Part shown: in pieces, positions 23,060 through 33,372 of the stretch
Layout of the letters: each line of letters starts with the position of its first letter
Position numbering within the stretch: position 1 is the stretch's first letter
NCBI GenBank assembly: GCA_030077755.1
Contig: JAQJZZ010000005.1
Coordinates: forward strand, 1,550,001 to 1,614,000
From: Filosporella fistucella
Taxonomy: Eukaryota; Ascomycota; Leotiomycetes; Helotiales
Direction: 5' to 3'
DNA length: 64,000 bases
Notes under the pieces: generated by a model
The model's database searches: none
Told to the model about the DNA's origin: nothing
Seen by the model: the letters and a program-made list of their open reading frames with translations, nothing else
Program-made: the position numbers and the translations under genes

Positions 23060-25011
23060 TCAAGGCTCCAGATCTCTTTCTAGGCGTCGCCCAAGATCCT
23101 TCTTGAAGATTTTCCACCTCCTCTTCGTCTCTTCTTCAGCGTGTTGTTTTGCCATAACTCGCTTTTGCCTTGGATAATTGACTGGACTTTCTCCGCCCAC
23201 AAAAATCGCAAAATCATACAACAATCCCCCAGCCAACGATCCACTGATGGTGGCACCCCAGGCGCCATAAATCCACCAAGCATTTCTTGCGGTGAATACT
23301 TGTCCACCATACCCAACGGCAGCAGTCGCTAATCTGGGGCCGAGATCGCGAGCTGGGTTCATACAAGCACCAGTGTTGTACCCAAACGCCATGGTCAAAA
23401 CTGTGACTAACAAGCCAACAATGAAAGCATGCATACCTGCCCCAGGCGGTGCATTGGAGTCATCTCCTAGTGCCAAAATCGCACAAGAAAGAATTGCTGT
23501 AGCAACAAATTCGTTTGCAAACCCCGTACCTACGCCTGTGAACGCGCCAGGCTGCGTGAAAAAGGATGTCCCTGATCCTCCTGTGTAAAGCCCCAGAGGG
23601 CTTCTGTCGCCCCCTTCGGCAGCAATTGAGCCACCTGCACTGTTAAACTTGTTGATCGCATCTCTGTATACGCCATACGCAATCAAGCCGGCAAGAAGCG
23701 CGCCTAATACCTGGGCTGATATATATACGAGGGCCTTTTTCATAGGAAATCCACGGTAAAAACAGAGCATCAACGATATAGCAGGATTTAAGTGGCCTCC
23801 AGAAATCCCTCCAGCAATATATATTCCAATCGTGACACCTAATCCCCAAGCCCAGTTGGTAGATTGGTAACTACCATACTTGTCGTTTGACGTCTGGACA
23901 GCTAGATTTGTGCAAAGCCCTATTAAGACTGATATCATGGTCTAAATCGAATTAGCATGGCTGGATGACGCGATTTGTTCAAACTCACGGCAAGGGCTTC
24001 CGCAAGAGGTTCCCTGTATCTTGCTCTCACTGATGCCCAACTGTTGTGCATATTCTGCTCTTCTCGGATATAATCTTCGGCCTCGTCGTCATTCAGAGAC
24101 CATTCATCGCCTTTCTGACCAGTCTCAAGATCGATATCGTCCTGGCTCTCTTGAAAAGTCCTAAAATCTATGGAATCTCGGCTTCTGATCCTAGGGCGTG
24201 TAGGCGCATTATCCATATCGCTGCTCTCATCAATACGACACCCCAAGTCACCTCGAATGTCGTAGGAATCATTCTCATTCTCATTACCTGAAAATTTCCA
24301 CATATTCATCGGGTCGCTGATCTCATCTCTGGGTGTTCCCCGGTCGGCATGCCGTAAAGTGGATGGAATGCGACTGACTGTGCTGCTTGACACTGGAAGC
24401 GTTCTTCGGCGCTCACCGGGCGAGCGCCCTCCTACATGTACTCCTTGATGGTGTCCATATCCTCGTAATTTTCCATCACTCTCCGCAGAAGAAAGTGATT
24501 CCTTTCCAGCTTCTTCTCTCTGCCCCTCAATCATCCCAACCTGAGGTATGGCTTCTGAAAAGCCAGGCGCTGGTATTTCAGCACTTCCATCCTCAACGAC
24601 GTCCACCCCAGACCGATTTTTCATACCGTGTCGGACCACTCTAGGCAGCGGTTTTGCAAGACCCCATACAGGTGCATTTATCGGTTTCTGGTATGCTGGG
24701 TTGAATTCGTAGTATTTGGGATCAATGTAACTTGGGGTATGAGCTCGCCCCAAGTTGCCAGCTAGAGAGTATTGAGGCCGATATGTTGACAGTCCATGGC
24801 GAGAGTATTTGGTAGGAAGCTTTGAGTGACTTGGGCGTTTGGTCCACCGCTCCTTCAGTTCAGCTTTCAACTCGCCCGAGTGGATGGGATCTTGTGTTGT
24901 CGGCCTAATGATCCTGTGCGGACTTTGAATCTGTGAGAATGAAGTTTGGTCCTCCATGTTCGAGTTCATTGCGGGATTCTGAGGATAGTTCATAGTAAGA
25001 GAACTCTGCAT
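23060..25011 (-). CDS. Aquaglyceroporin (MIP family) with long N-terminal extension
   Basis: Two exons (25011-23989, 23941-23060) give 634 residues. The first 340 are hydrophilic, rich in Ser, Arg, Asp and Glu, as in Fps1/Yfl054-type fungal glycerol facilitators. The channel follows with six hydrophobic helices and both pore motifs: GGHLNPAISLML and ACMNPARDLGPR. The Asp after the second NPAR is the mark of glycerol-conducting members. A basic tail (KRVMAKQHAEEETKRRWK) ends the protein. In the family these proteins pass glycerol, water and some metalloids through the plasma membrane, and the long N terminus regulates gating during osmotic stress. The single intron sits at the junction between the extension and helix 1, in LAEALA-TMISVLIG. 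Confidence 0.9.
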
Positions 25012-26167
25012 TAGAAATTATAATCGCAACTTGCGTGGTTTTCACTGGGAAACGACATATATAAAAGGAAATCCACCTAGGTCCCTTTACTCACCGTTCC
25101 GCTCTCAACAAGATCCTATCTGGGAATGCATATCATAGACCTACATCATCGTCAACATCATAGCAGCTCTCATAAATGTGGACCGGGACTTGAAGTGCCA
25201 TTTTCAAGACAAATATGTGGTCGTCTTAAAGCTATGAGGTTAAAAGTGAAGTCGGGTTGGTGGATATAACTCGGGCAAAAATTTAGTTTGGTGACGATTG
25301 CCCGGAGAGACCTCCAAACGAGCCGCTTTGCCAAATTAAGAATTACGGAGACTTCTCATCCTCTTTCCCGCACCTTTACCTCAAAGACCCAACCAGAGAA
25401 AGTCAACGACAAAGGTTCGGATTTCTTGCAAAAATTTCTACGTAACGCCTATTTAGCTCAATTTTCCTCAGCTTGCTTTCATTTTGTCTCCACTTTCTCC
25501 AGAGGGTGCCATAATCACCAATGACTAAGAACCATAAGCCACGACGCTATTATTCGTTTGCTTCTACAGCTATTCCCTTTCATGCCAATTACCGGGCTCT
25601 TGTTCCATGAGTTTGAAAAGTATCATAAGGATCATGTCTAATAGCAAACCAGTCAAATGTCCTTTTCCGCCCCCGATTTCATTCGAGTTGTTAGTGAGAG
25701 ACCGTAAGACATTTTTCTTTCCTTCGTTTTTCCCGCAAACTTGGGTTCTTTTTTCCACTGGTTGTATCAATTGCCACCAGATAAAATCAAATTTCGAAGG
25801 GAGACAAGAAGCCTCCGAAGCATTCCAGTCTGCGTTTGAGCTAGATTCCTTGTCACGCTCTTCCTCGAGCATACAATTTCTTGTTCAAGTTTGTGCATTA
25901 GCATGATTATGTCTCGTGGGCTGAACTTCCAACAGATCAATCTACTGGATTGCGAAAGCATATTAAAATCTGATATATTTCTTTACTACACTGAAAAGAG
26001 AAGAAGGCCCCTTCGAATGGGCAAAAGCAGGTGTGCGAGGGAAGGATAGTACTGACCTGCAGTCGATTACTTAGCGTGATTTAGGGGTACGGAAAATTGT
26101 CTAGCATCTTATATGGAGAACGAGAATGACTCACCTGGACGGACTTACCTCGTTTTCCCAAAGAACT
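25012..26167. other. Intergenic, nothing recognised
   Basis: About 1.1 kb upstream of the aquaglyceroporin gene and downstream of the acidic orphan gene. Overlapping open frames of 64-100 codons near 25570-25960 have no features. Confidence 0.5.
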
Positions 26168-27376
26168 TCAAAATTGCTCATCGCTACCGTCGTAGCCATT
26201 ATCCTCCTCTCTGCTTCTATCATCTGACTCATCTATGAGCATATCATGACCGTCTTCGTCATCTGTCTGGTCATAGTCAACATAATTTGCCGGGGCTTGA
26301 GGACTCTCATAAAGAATATTGCCCGGAGCAAACCAATCTTCCCTGAAGCGGACGTGAGAATCCGAGTCCGAGTCCGAGGATTGATCGAGCCATTCAACAT
26401 AGGCAGCAATAAATGCTGGGCCGTAAGGGGAAGCCATGACCTGTTGAATGAAATTGCTATCTCTGAAAGATTCACGACACTCCTCCCGAGGAGCAAGTCC
26501 ATCGTCAGCATCCTCTGACGTTGCACGCCTTGATGCAACAGTTCTATTCTCAAGATTCAGTAGCGGCATAGCGGGTGAATATGGCTCGACGGAGACTACC
26601 CTGGCCGCGTCCGTTACAATCGCCCAACCACCTTCCATATCAACTGTGAGCTCGGCGTCCAGAACAGTTTCCCCACTTGACTCAACCAGTGCAATGTCTA
26701 GAGGGGGTTCATTCACGATGGAAGTAGCGGCTGCCATAAGACGCATACTTTCTTCGCAATCCTGGACAAATCGTTCTAATCTAGGCTCTGTGCCTTGGGC
26801 GATATGGCGTTGAATGATGGGCAAGTAGGGTCTTAAGAGGGGTCTGATTGGGTTTGTTGCTGGCCATTGGTAACTACCCGATACTGTCAAAAGGCCACGT
26901 ATCACGGTACGGGCATCTCTAAGGGTAGGGATTGGGCCACTCTCTGGCTGTCGTGGATATCCATACAATTCCCTCCGATCTCCTTCAGCGAAAAGTTCGC
27001 GAGATTGGAAAAAGTCACGGGCATGCCTTACAGAAAATAAGCTCAAGTACCTCTCATAGGCCTGAATACGGAGATTGGACTGCAGATCCCGTCCTATTTG
27101 TGTGGTATAAGCGCTGAAAGAGAGAATATAGGGATTTTCTGGGACGAAGTCGTGTTCCATGTTCAATCCCGTGCACTGACGCTGAAAACTCCGGAAGCTT
27201 TCTGGTGAACCGAATGTCCGGAGATAGTTTTCGTAACCCTCGATATCATTTTCAAGAGCCAGCTCCGGGGGTAGCAGACGATAAGTTCCAGCTGCTGCGT
27301 CATTTTCCAGAGTTCTCACCACCCATTCATGAAAACAAAGACCGTCCCTATGCATACGATTAGAGTTCTCGGCCAT
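26168..27376 (-). CDS. Hypothetical protein with acidic C terminus
   Basis: Single-exon frame of 402 codons starting at ATG 27376. I do not recognise the family. The N-terminal 220 residues look mainly helical (for example RIQAYERYLSLFSVRHARDF, then PTLRDARTVIRGLLTVSG); the middle is mixed; residues 330-402 contain Asp/Ser repeats (DQSSDSDSDS) and a strongly acidic tail (DQTDDEDGHDMLIDESDD). No signal peptide or membrane segment. An acidic tail of this kind is common in nuclear or chromatin-associated proteins, but nothing else supports that. The long uninterrupted frame with biased composition makes a real gene likely. Confidence 0.6.
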   Translation of the reverse strand: MAENSNRMHRDGLCFHEWVVRTLENDAAAGTYRLLPPELALENDIEGYENYLRTFGSPESFRSFQRQCTGLNMEHDFVPENPYILSFSAYTTQIGRDLQSNLRIQAYERYLSLFSVRHARDFFQSRELFAEGDRRELYGYPRQPESGPIPTLRDARTVIRGLLTVSGSYQWPATNPIRPLLRPYLPIIQRHIAQGTEPRLERFVQDCEESMRLMAAATSIVNEPPLDIALVESSGETVLDAELTVDMEGGWAIVTDAARVVSVEPYSPAMPLLNLENRTVASRRATSEDADDGLAPREECRESFRDSNFIQQVMASPYGPAFIAAYVEWLDQSSDSDSDSHVRFREDWFAPGNILYESPQAPANYVDYDQTDDEDGHDMLIDESDDRSREEDNGYDGSDEQF

Positions 27377-28781
27377 GGTATAGTAGATGACAAGTGTCAG
27401 GAAAGCTTGGCAAAGACACTGAGATTGACAGCTTGATAATTCTTCCCGTTCGTGTTATAGGGCTGGTGGTAGATTTCTAATTCACCAATTCATGATTCCA
27501 GATGACATTTTATGCAGGCCACAATAACATTGTCCAAAGGCGGCAGGCTAAGTTAACAAAGGCGGGACGGTAGACAATGAGAAGAGCGAGGTGTCCTTGG
27601 GACAACACAATGTTCTTCGCCGTGGCATTGGTAGCGTCTAAGTGCAGATATACAAGAGAAAGGGTGACCAAAACAAGGACTATGTACAGACAAAAGAAAT
27701 CCGAAAGTAATCTCGAAGAGGAAGGGGCACCTTGTGAATTGAAGCGTAGAAAGAACCCAGGTCGGCATCGCAGAGCAATGAAAGGTAGACGTTTGCTGGA
27801 ATATGATGCCTAATACTGCAGGCCATTTAATGAAATGCTCAAGGTATCATATTAGCAGAGATCAGAACTCGAAATGTTTGATTCGCACTGAAGAGATTTG
27901 GGATCATTAATCATTGTCCATGTCTCACCTCACCAATCTCTGAAACTGATCATGTGATCAGGCGACGGAATCAAAGCGGGCAATTATACAAGAACATGGT
28001 TGTAGGAGGCAGAATAGACTGTTCGGCTGGATTTAATAATTCGATTCAGGAAGCAGTATGCAGCACTAGCACACACTCGATTCATCTGAGTGAATTGACA
28101 CAAATCGAGACCTAATTAAGGTAGTGGAGAAAATTATCGAAATCTTGGTAATTGACACGCGCGACGCGCTGTACGTGCTCCACGCGTAACCCGTGACAAC
28201 CACTTTAACATGCAACTATTGACTTTGCACATTACCTATCTACCTACACTTCTTTATCTACATATGCTTCTACAAACTGATTCTTCGATCGCCAATATCA
28301 ATTCCAGGAATTGATTTTGCTGTTATCGACTGCAGTGTAGAAACTAAGGCGATCGCATTCGGCCAACATTCCTGCAACCCGTTTCATCCAACTGACTGGC
28401 CGCAGCCTTGTCCAACTCCCAGCTTCTTTGTTCTTCCTGCACCTACGACACGATGACAATCTGCAGATAGGTACCCAATCGAACAGTCTCTCTTCCTAGA
28501 TGAGCGTGATGCGCAAACAGTATCAGTTCTGATACAAATTCCCTCGCAACTTCGAGAAGTTCACCTTCGTCCTTGGGCTAGTTCAGCCTTGCAGACGGTC
28601 AATCTGAGAGACGAACGTATCCAACATCTTAGCGATCGCATTCACTTTGAACCCAACCAACTCTTTCTTATTTAAACCTTTGCTACGTCTGAAATCCGAC
28701 TACAATCAAACTCTTTCCTAACACAACTTGTTCCGACAATACAACCTCACTGACAGCCAACCTCCAAGACTCGAAATCAAC
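27377..28781. other. Long intergenic/promoter region upstream of the SUMO-repeat gene
   Basis: About 1.4 kb. A short open frame at 27577-27813 is unconvincing. A CG-rich patch with ACGCGC/GACGCGC/CACGCGT words lies at 28156-28187, and a pyrimidine-rich stretch near 28230-28270. The last 100 bp before ATG 28782 is C/A-rich, as in many fungal 5' leaders. Confidence 0.5.
28182..28187. promoter_or_regulatory. ACGCGT word (MluI cell-cycle-box-like)
   Basis: A palindromic ACGCGT with two further GCG-rich words within 30 bp upstream. In fungi this hexamer is bound by MBF/APSES (Mbp1-type) factors. Its distance of about 600 bp from the SUMO-repeat start makes a role possible but unproven. Confidence 0.25.
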
Positions 28782-30368
28782 ATGTCTGAGCACAGCGAAA
28801 GTCCACCTCCAGGTACTCCATCCGATACACCTAACGAGAGCAAGAACGTCATGATCGTAAAGGTGAAGGATCAACAAGAAGGCGAAAGTTTCTTCAAGAT
28901 TAAGCCATCTACTCTTCTGCACAAAGTCTTCAAGGCATACTGTAGTAGTAACTCTGTCAAACCAGGAACGGTCCGATTCTTGTATGACGGTATTCGGATT
29001 CAAGATGATGCCACACCAGCATCACTTGAAATGGAAGATGGTGACATGATACAAGCAATGTTGGAGCAGTATGGTGGTGATTGTACTCCATTTGATGCGC
29101 CGGATCAGGAATTGGAACCCGCCAGTAGTATTTCTGGACATTACATTGGAGTCATTGTCGAGAGTTCCTTTTCTGGATCGACAGACTGCTTCAAAGTCAA
29201 TCCTGTCGACAGACTCGGTAGGCTCTTCGATGCAGTCTGCTTAGCAAATGATGTCGATCGGGAAGAGGTCGATTTCTTTTATGGTGGATCTCGAATCAGC
29301 GCCCTCGACACACCTACCGCTCACGACATGGCTGAAGGTGATCTGATTGAAGCAAGACGAAAGTCATCGAAGCTAAATCCATCAGCACCTGCAGAATTCG
29401 ATATCGAACGGGCGCGGCAAGAATCCAGGGAAGCACCGATGGCCACAACCCCTCCTGACACAGCCGAGAGTGATTCTCCTTGTGAGGAAAAATCTGATTC
29501 AGGCAAATCTGTTACCTTCAGTGTTATCGATCAAGAAGGACAAGACATATACTTCAAGATCAAGAGACGCAGTACGCTCCGCAAGCTGATGGATGCTTAT
29601 TGCCAAAGGCAAGGTCTCGAACGTTCTGCGATTCGATTCTTCTTTGATGGTGTTCGTGTACAGGACTCCGACACAGCAGATACTTTAGACATCACGGATA
29701 ACGATGTTCTGGTCGTATATCCTTGTCAATTTGGTGGTGCTGGTGAAGAAGGTTCGGATCAAAACAACCAGACTGGGCAAAATGATGATAAGGGAGGACA
29801 AGGCGATAACCAAGGCGAAGGTGGAAACCCTAGACCCGAAGGTGCTGCCACTCACATCAACGTCAAGGTCAAAGATCAATCAAATAACGAAGTTATATTC
29901 AAGATCAAGAAGACCACCCCTCTCAGCAAAGTCATGAATGCCTATTGTCAACGCCAAGGATCGGAACGAGGCGTTAATCGATTTGTTTTTGAAGGCACCC
30001 GCATTGTGGATCACGATACACCAGAGTCATTGGATATGGAGGATGAAGACTGCATTGATGTTTTTGTCGAGCAGACTGGGGGCAACATTGACGAGACCGC
30101 TGATGAGAATTCACCAAAGACTATCAGCATCAATGTCAAATCACAAAATGGTCAGGTCGTTACATTCAAGATGAAGCGCGATAAGCCACTCAAAAAGCTC
30201 ATGGATGCCTATTATGAGTCACAGGGCAGAACCCCAGACAGTCTTCGATTCTTCCTACCTGATGGAAAGCGTATCAATGCAACTGACACGCCTGCACTTC
30301 TTCAAATGGAGGATGACGAGGAAGTCGATGTTCATGAAATGCAGCATGGTGGACATTTAAAAACATAA
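28782..30368 (+). CDS. Tandem penta-SUMO-like protein
   Basis: Intronless gene of 528 residues from ATG 28782. It holds five SUMO/Rad60-SLD-type ubiquitin folds: D1 about 22-99, D2 119-196, D3 242-319, D4 356-434, D5 445-524. The conserved core recurs: FKIK...LxKxMxAYCQRQG...RFxxDGxRI...DTPxxLxMEDxD, as in Smt3/SUMO. D1, D3, D4 and D5 each end in Gly-Gly (98-99, 318-319, 433-434, 523-524); D2 ends RRKSS and lacks it. After the last GG only HLKT remains, like the short tail removed from SUMO precursors. Linkers are acidic or Gly/Asn/Gln-rich. Ordinary fungal SUMO is a single domain of about 100 residues. Possible roles, inferred: a precursor cut by Ulp-type proteases into several modifiers, or an uncut scaffold that binds SUMO-interacting motifs. 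D4 and D5 are closest to canonical SUMO. Confidence 0.9.
   Translation: MSEHSESPPPGTPSDTPNESKNVMIVKVKDQQEGESFFKIKPSTLLHKVFKAYCSSNSVKPGTVRFLYDGIRIQDDATPASLEMEDGDMIQAMLEQYGGDCTPFDAPDQELEPASSISGHYIGVIVESSFSGSTDCFKVNPVDRLGRLFDAVCLANDVDREEVDFFYGGSRISALDTPTAHDMAEGDLIEARRKSSKLNPSAPAEFDIERARQESREAPMATTPPDTAESDSPCEEKSDSGKSVTFSVIDQEGQDIYFKIKRRSTLRKLMDAYCQRQGLERSAIRFFFDGVRVQDSDTADTLDITDNDVLVVYPCQFGGAGEEGSDQNNQTGQNDDKGGQGDNQGEGGNPRPEGAATHINVKVKDQSNNEVIFKIKKTTPLSKVMNAYCQRQGSERGVNRFVFEGTRIVDHDTPESLDMEDEDCIDVFVEQTGGNIDETADENSPKTISINVKSQNGQVVTFKMKRDKPLKKLMDAYYESQGRTPDSLRFFLPDGKRINATDTPALLQMEDDEEVDVHEMQHGGHLKT
28845..30353 (+). repeat. Five SUMO-fold coding repeats
   Basis: The units lie at 28845-29078, 29136-29369, 29505-29738, 29847-30083 and 30114-30353. 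They are alike at protein level but clearly diverged in nucleotides, so the array is old and not kept uniform by recent unequal crossing-over, unlike most polyubiquitin genes. D2 is the most diverged. Confidence 0.85.
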
Positions 30369-31103
30369 CGAGCGATTGGATGACAAGCAATTAGTTCGGT
30401 CGGCAAGTGAACATATGATTTCCTGGTTTGCGTTGTATTTGGGACATGGGGATACATGAATTTCGTATGGCTAAGGTTCACCCTATCGCATGATTCGCAG
30501 GCGTTGGCATTGCTCTCAAAATCGTTGTTGCAGTTGGGCTGCACTTTTTCAATCATAGATCACTGGCCTTGGGTTTCTCTGGGAGGGACATTAGCAATGA
30601 ATGATACCAATTTCTCTGAGATGCATTAGATTCTGACATACATGTTCTGAAGCATATCTTTCCTCGTGATATACAATTAAGCTTCCTAATTGAGAGCGGC
30701 AATTATTAACACACATGCTTTAGAGGACAACTTCTGTAAGGTCAGCAAGAGGGGGAGAACACAACTAAGCTAAAGCTTATTGAAGAAGGGTCTGATAATG
30801 GTTTTGGAAGAACGTTGTCTAAGCGCTCGACAATGATCAAACCTAAGTCAAATTAAATGTGGATGAACGGACCCGACTTACATAGTTTGCGGATATTTCA
30901 ATGAATTCCAGGCTGCATATACAAATTTCCGGTATCCAAGTATCCCGTACATCTTGAATACACACGACTTACTGTTACACAATTGGATACTACGGGATTA
31001 GATGGTTGGCTTCACAACGTTGAGTCGAGTCGAGTGGATCAAGCATAGCATCTCCAAACCTCCGAAACATCATTTCAAGGTGAAGGCTCAAACACTCCAC
31101 CTC
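30369..31103. other. Intergenic, nothing recognised
   Basis: 3' regions of two converging genes. No supported feature. Confidence 0.55.
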
Positions 31104-31898
31104 TTACTCTACGGTAGGAGTCCTCGGAACTTTTTCTCTTCCCATAGAGTTTCCAGCGATGGCTAGCCAGTGCCCCGTGGCTGAGCATCGCCGATTTGCG
31201 TACCAGTGAAGAAGCAAAAGATACTCCCAGCCAGGACTAGTCCAGATAGCACGGCCATCCCTTGTGTCTAACGCCTTCCATCGAAAATTCCACGTCTCTG
31301 TGCCTTTCGGGTCAGCCCCTGCCCAAGTCCCTGTCTCAAAAAGCCATTCGTCATAGAACTGTAGATGGCTCAGTCTATATTCATGCCCAGGGCAAAGGCG
31401 CATGCATCCAGTCCAATCTCCCCAAATAAACGATCCCCAAAGCTGACGTCCGATCTTCCTGTGTGCGGCGGTATTGGCGCGATTTGCATAGCGTAGCTTC
31501 AATTTGAAAGCCGGCGGCCCATCAGGAGGCCGGCGGTCGAACCACAGCAAGTCGTGCGAGAGATTCGAGGCGTCTATTGTCCACTCTCCTTCCACCTCAA
31601 AAGCCCAATCTGGCGGTTTCTCGATGACTGATATGGGAGTTTTGCGGGCTTTCACATTCGACGTTGAGGCTCCTGGGACATTGTTTTCTGAATCCTGGAT
31701 ACCAGCATCTGTTTTATTGGCTTTTGACTTCAAGCTTGAGCCAGCCCGAAGTTTTGATGCCTCAGTCGACGAAACAGATGTTTTCCCGGTCGAAAAGCGT
31801 TTGTACTTCTATGCTGGTTCGTCCGATTCCACGTCGCGAGCACGTTTATTGTTACCCCTTTTGAGGAAGGTTGTCAAGAGGAGCACAAATGGTGGCAT
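31104..31898 (-). pseudogene. Trp-rich domain protein gene with in-frame stop near its start
   Basis: From ATG 31898 the frame encodes a short leader, then KRARDVESDEPA, a TAG at 31809-31811, then KYKRFSTGKTSV and 230 further codons to the stop at 31104, all in the same frame. There is no ATG after the TAG before the domain, so the body of the protein has no start of its own. The body is Trp-rich (PPDWAFEVEGEWTID, LWGSFIWGDWTGCMRLCPG, WLFETGTWAGADPKG, ETWNFRW), a pattern I associate with uncharacterised fungal proteins but cannot name. The basic N terminus split by the TAG looks like one continuous nuclear-localisation-type stretch. I found no intron that removes the stop in frame. Either this is a young pseudogene, the stop is read through, or a distal first exon exists. 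Confidence 0.55.
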
Positions 31899-32376
31899 AT
31901 TACCAATTGAGTTGGGGGATAGTTCGATTTGATGGTTGAGAGGAGTGATTCATATCAGTCTGGAGAGACGCGTTCAAACGCGGGTACAGTAAACAGACCA
32001 CCGCGGGGCATGTTTTGGCAGGTCACGTTTTAGCGGGACGGCCACTGGCAAACGCTAATTGTCTCCCGCTCTGCCACAGTCTCGGCACTCCACACAGCCC
32101 CTGAGTACCCTGTATTTCGTCAGCTCGGTACCCAATTTCCATCCTCTTTAATCCGAATCGTGCAATCATCTCTTGCAGTGGTGTGATCCTTGGGTTGCAA
32201 GCAATTAAATATGCATACGCACATCAATAGTTCGTTCTGTTTTGAGATGCTGCACCGAAGGAGAAGAAAGTAAGCCCATTTCAGATATATATTGACGTAC
32301 AGTACCTGCACCAAGCTTGTCTCTTGTTTCTCTTAAGCTCTGCGACTATTTCAATTAAGAAAAGTATACCTTCATT
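31899..32376. other. Divergent intergenic region
   Basis: Promoter space between the Trp-rich gene (minus) and the beta-propeller gene (plus). No specific motif claimed. Confidence 0.5.
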
Positions 32377-33372
32377 ATGCTCAATATGCGGTTCAGCAAT
32401 CTTCTCCTTTTGCTTGCTGCAACCTGCAATGCTACTCCTTTAGAACAGAGAGCTACTCCCCTCCTCCGCAATATCTTCACATTTCCAAACAATACCTTCA
32501 TCGAGAACATTGCTGCTCGTTCAAATGGAAAACTTCTCGTCACCTCCATGAGCGTCCCAACTTTGTTCTCTATCGATCCCTCCGTTTCTCCCGCCACAGC
32601 AGCAGTCATTCACACCTTTCCCAACAATACTGGCCTCATCGGTGTTGCAGAATCAACTCCAGATGTCTTTGCCGTCACCTCAGGAGTGGTAGATCTAGTC
32701 AATACTCGGGTTGCTCTTGGCTCGTTGAACGTTTGGACAATTGATATGTCCTGTACGCCACCCACTGTCAAACATATCGCCAATGTCTTAAACACCACAC
32801 TTTTAAATGGCCTTACTACTATCCCGGGCAATCCCAACATCTTACTCGCAGCTGATTCGGCAATCGGAGCCGTCTGGAAAGTCAATCTTCTCACAGGAGT
32901 CTATTCCGTCGCTTTTTCGGATCCCCTGTTCAATGTTACGAGCACTGGGCATCTAGGTATCAATGGCCTTTTGGCAGAAGGACAATATCTTTATTTCACC
33001 AATTCAGCACAAGCTATCTTTGGACGTGTCAAAATTGATAATTCAGGCAATAAGCTGGCTCCAGTGGAAATCATCTCTACAGTACCTAGCCCAGAAATCA
33101 CATATGATGACATAGACCGTGATGCTGCCGGAAACACATGGATTGCTTCTCATCCCACGCATGTGGTAAAGGTGGCGGCTGGTGGAAGTCAGGTTGTAGT
33201 TGCCAATGCTACATTGCTGAAGAACCCGACGAGTGCGGTGTTTGGAAGAGGAAGTAAGAAGGAGAAAAAGACTTTATATGTTACGAATGGAGGAGAGTTC
33301 GATATCAATGCGGCTGGAGAGTTGGTCCTGTTTAATGAAGGGGTGGTAGCGCTTGATACGACTCAAGTGTGA
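32377..33372 (+). CDS. Secreted six-bladed beta-propeller, SMP-30/hetero-Diels-Alderase-like
   Basis: Single exon of 331 residues with a clear signal peptide (MRFSNLLLLLAATCNA) and a likely Kex2-type LEQR site after it; ATG 32377 or 32386 could be used. The body shows propeller repeats: NGKLLVTSMSVPTLFSID, GLIGVAESTPDVFAVTSG, NGLTTIPGNPNILLAADS with AIGAVWKVN, INGLLAEGQYLYFTNSA, DIDRDAAGNTWIASHPTH, LYVTNGGEF. Several N-glycosylation sequons (NNT, NVT, NAT) agree with secretion. This arrangement matches fungal SMP-30/gluconolactonase-like proteins, the family that includes pericyclases of tropolone sesquiterpenoid pathways. The family is broad; the actual substrate here is unknown, and no terpene or polyketide synthase lies in the window. 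Confidence 0.8.
   Translation: MLNMRFSNLLLLLAATCNATPLEQRATPLLRNIFTFPNNTFIENIAARSNGKLLVTSMSVPTLFSIDPSVSPATAAVIHTFPNNTGLIGVAESTPDVFAVTSGVVDLVNTRVALGSLNVWTIDMSCTPPTVKHIANVLNTTLLNGLTTIPGNPNILLAADSAIGAVWKVNLLTGVYSVAFSDPLFNVTSTGHLGINGLLAEGQYLYFTNSAQAIFGRVKIDNSGNKLAPVEIISTVPSPEITYDDIDRDAAGNTWIASHPTHVVKVAAGGSQVVVANATLLKNPTSAVFGRGSKKEKKTLYVTNGGEFDINAAGELVLFNEGVVALDTTQV

Noticed and set aside
27577..27813. 78-codon basic plus-strand frame
   Set aside because: Lys/Arg-rich by composition only, with no homology pattern; treated as chance.
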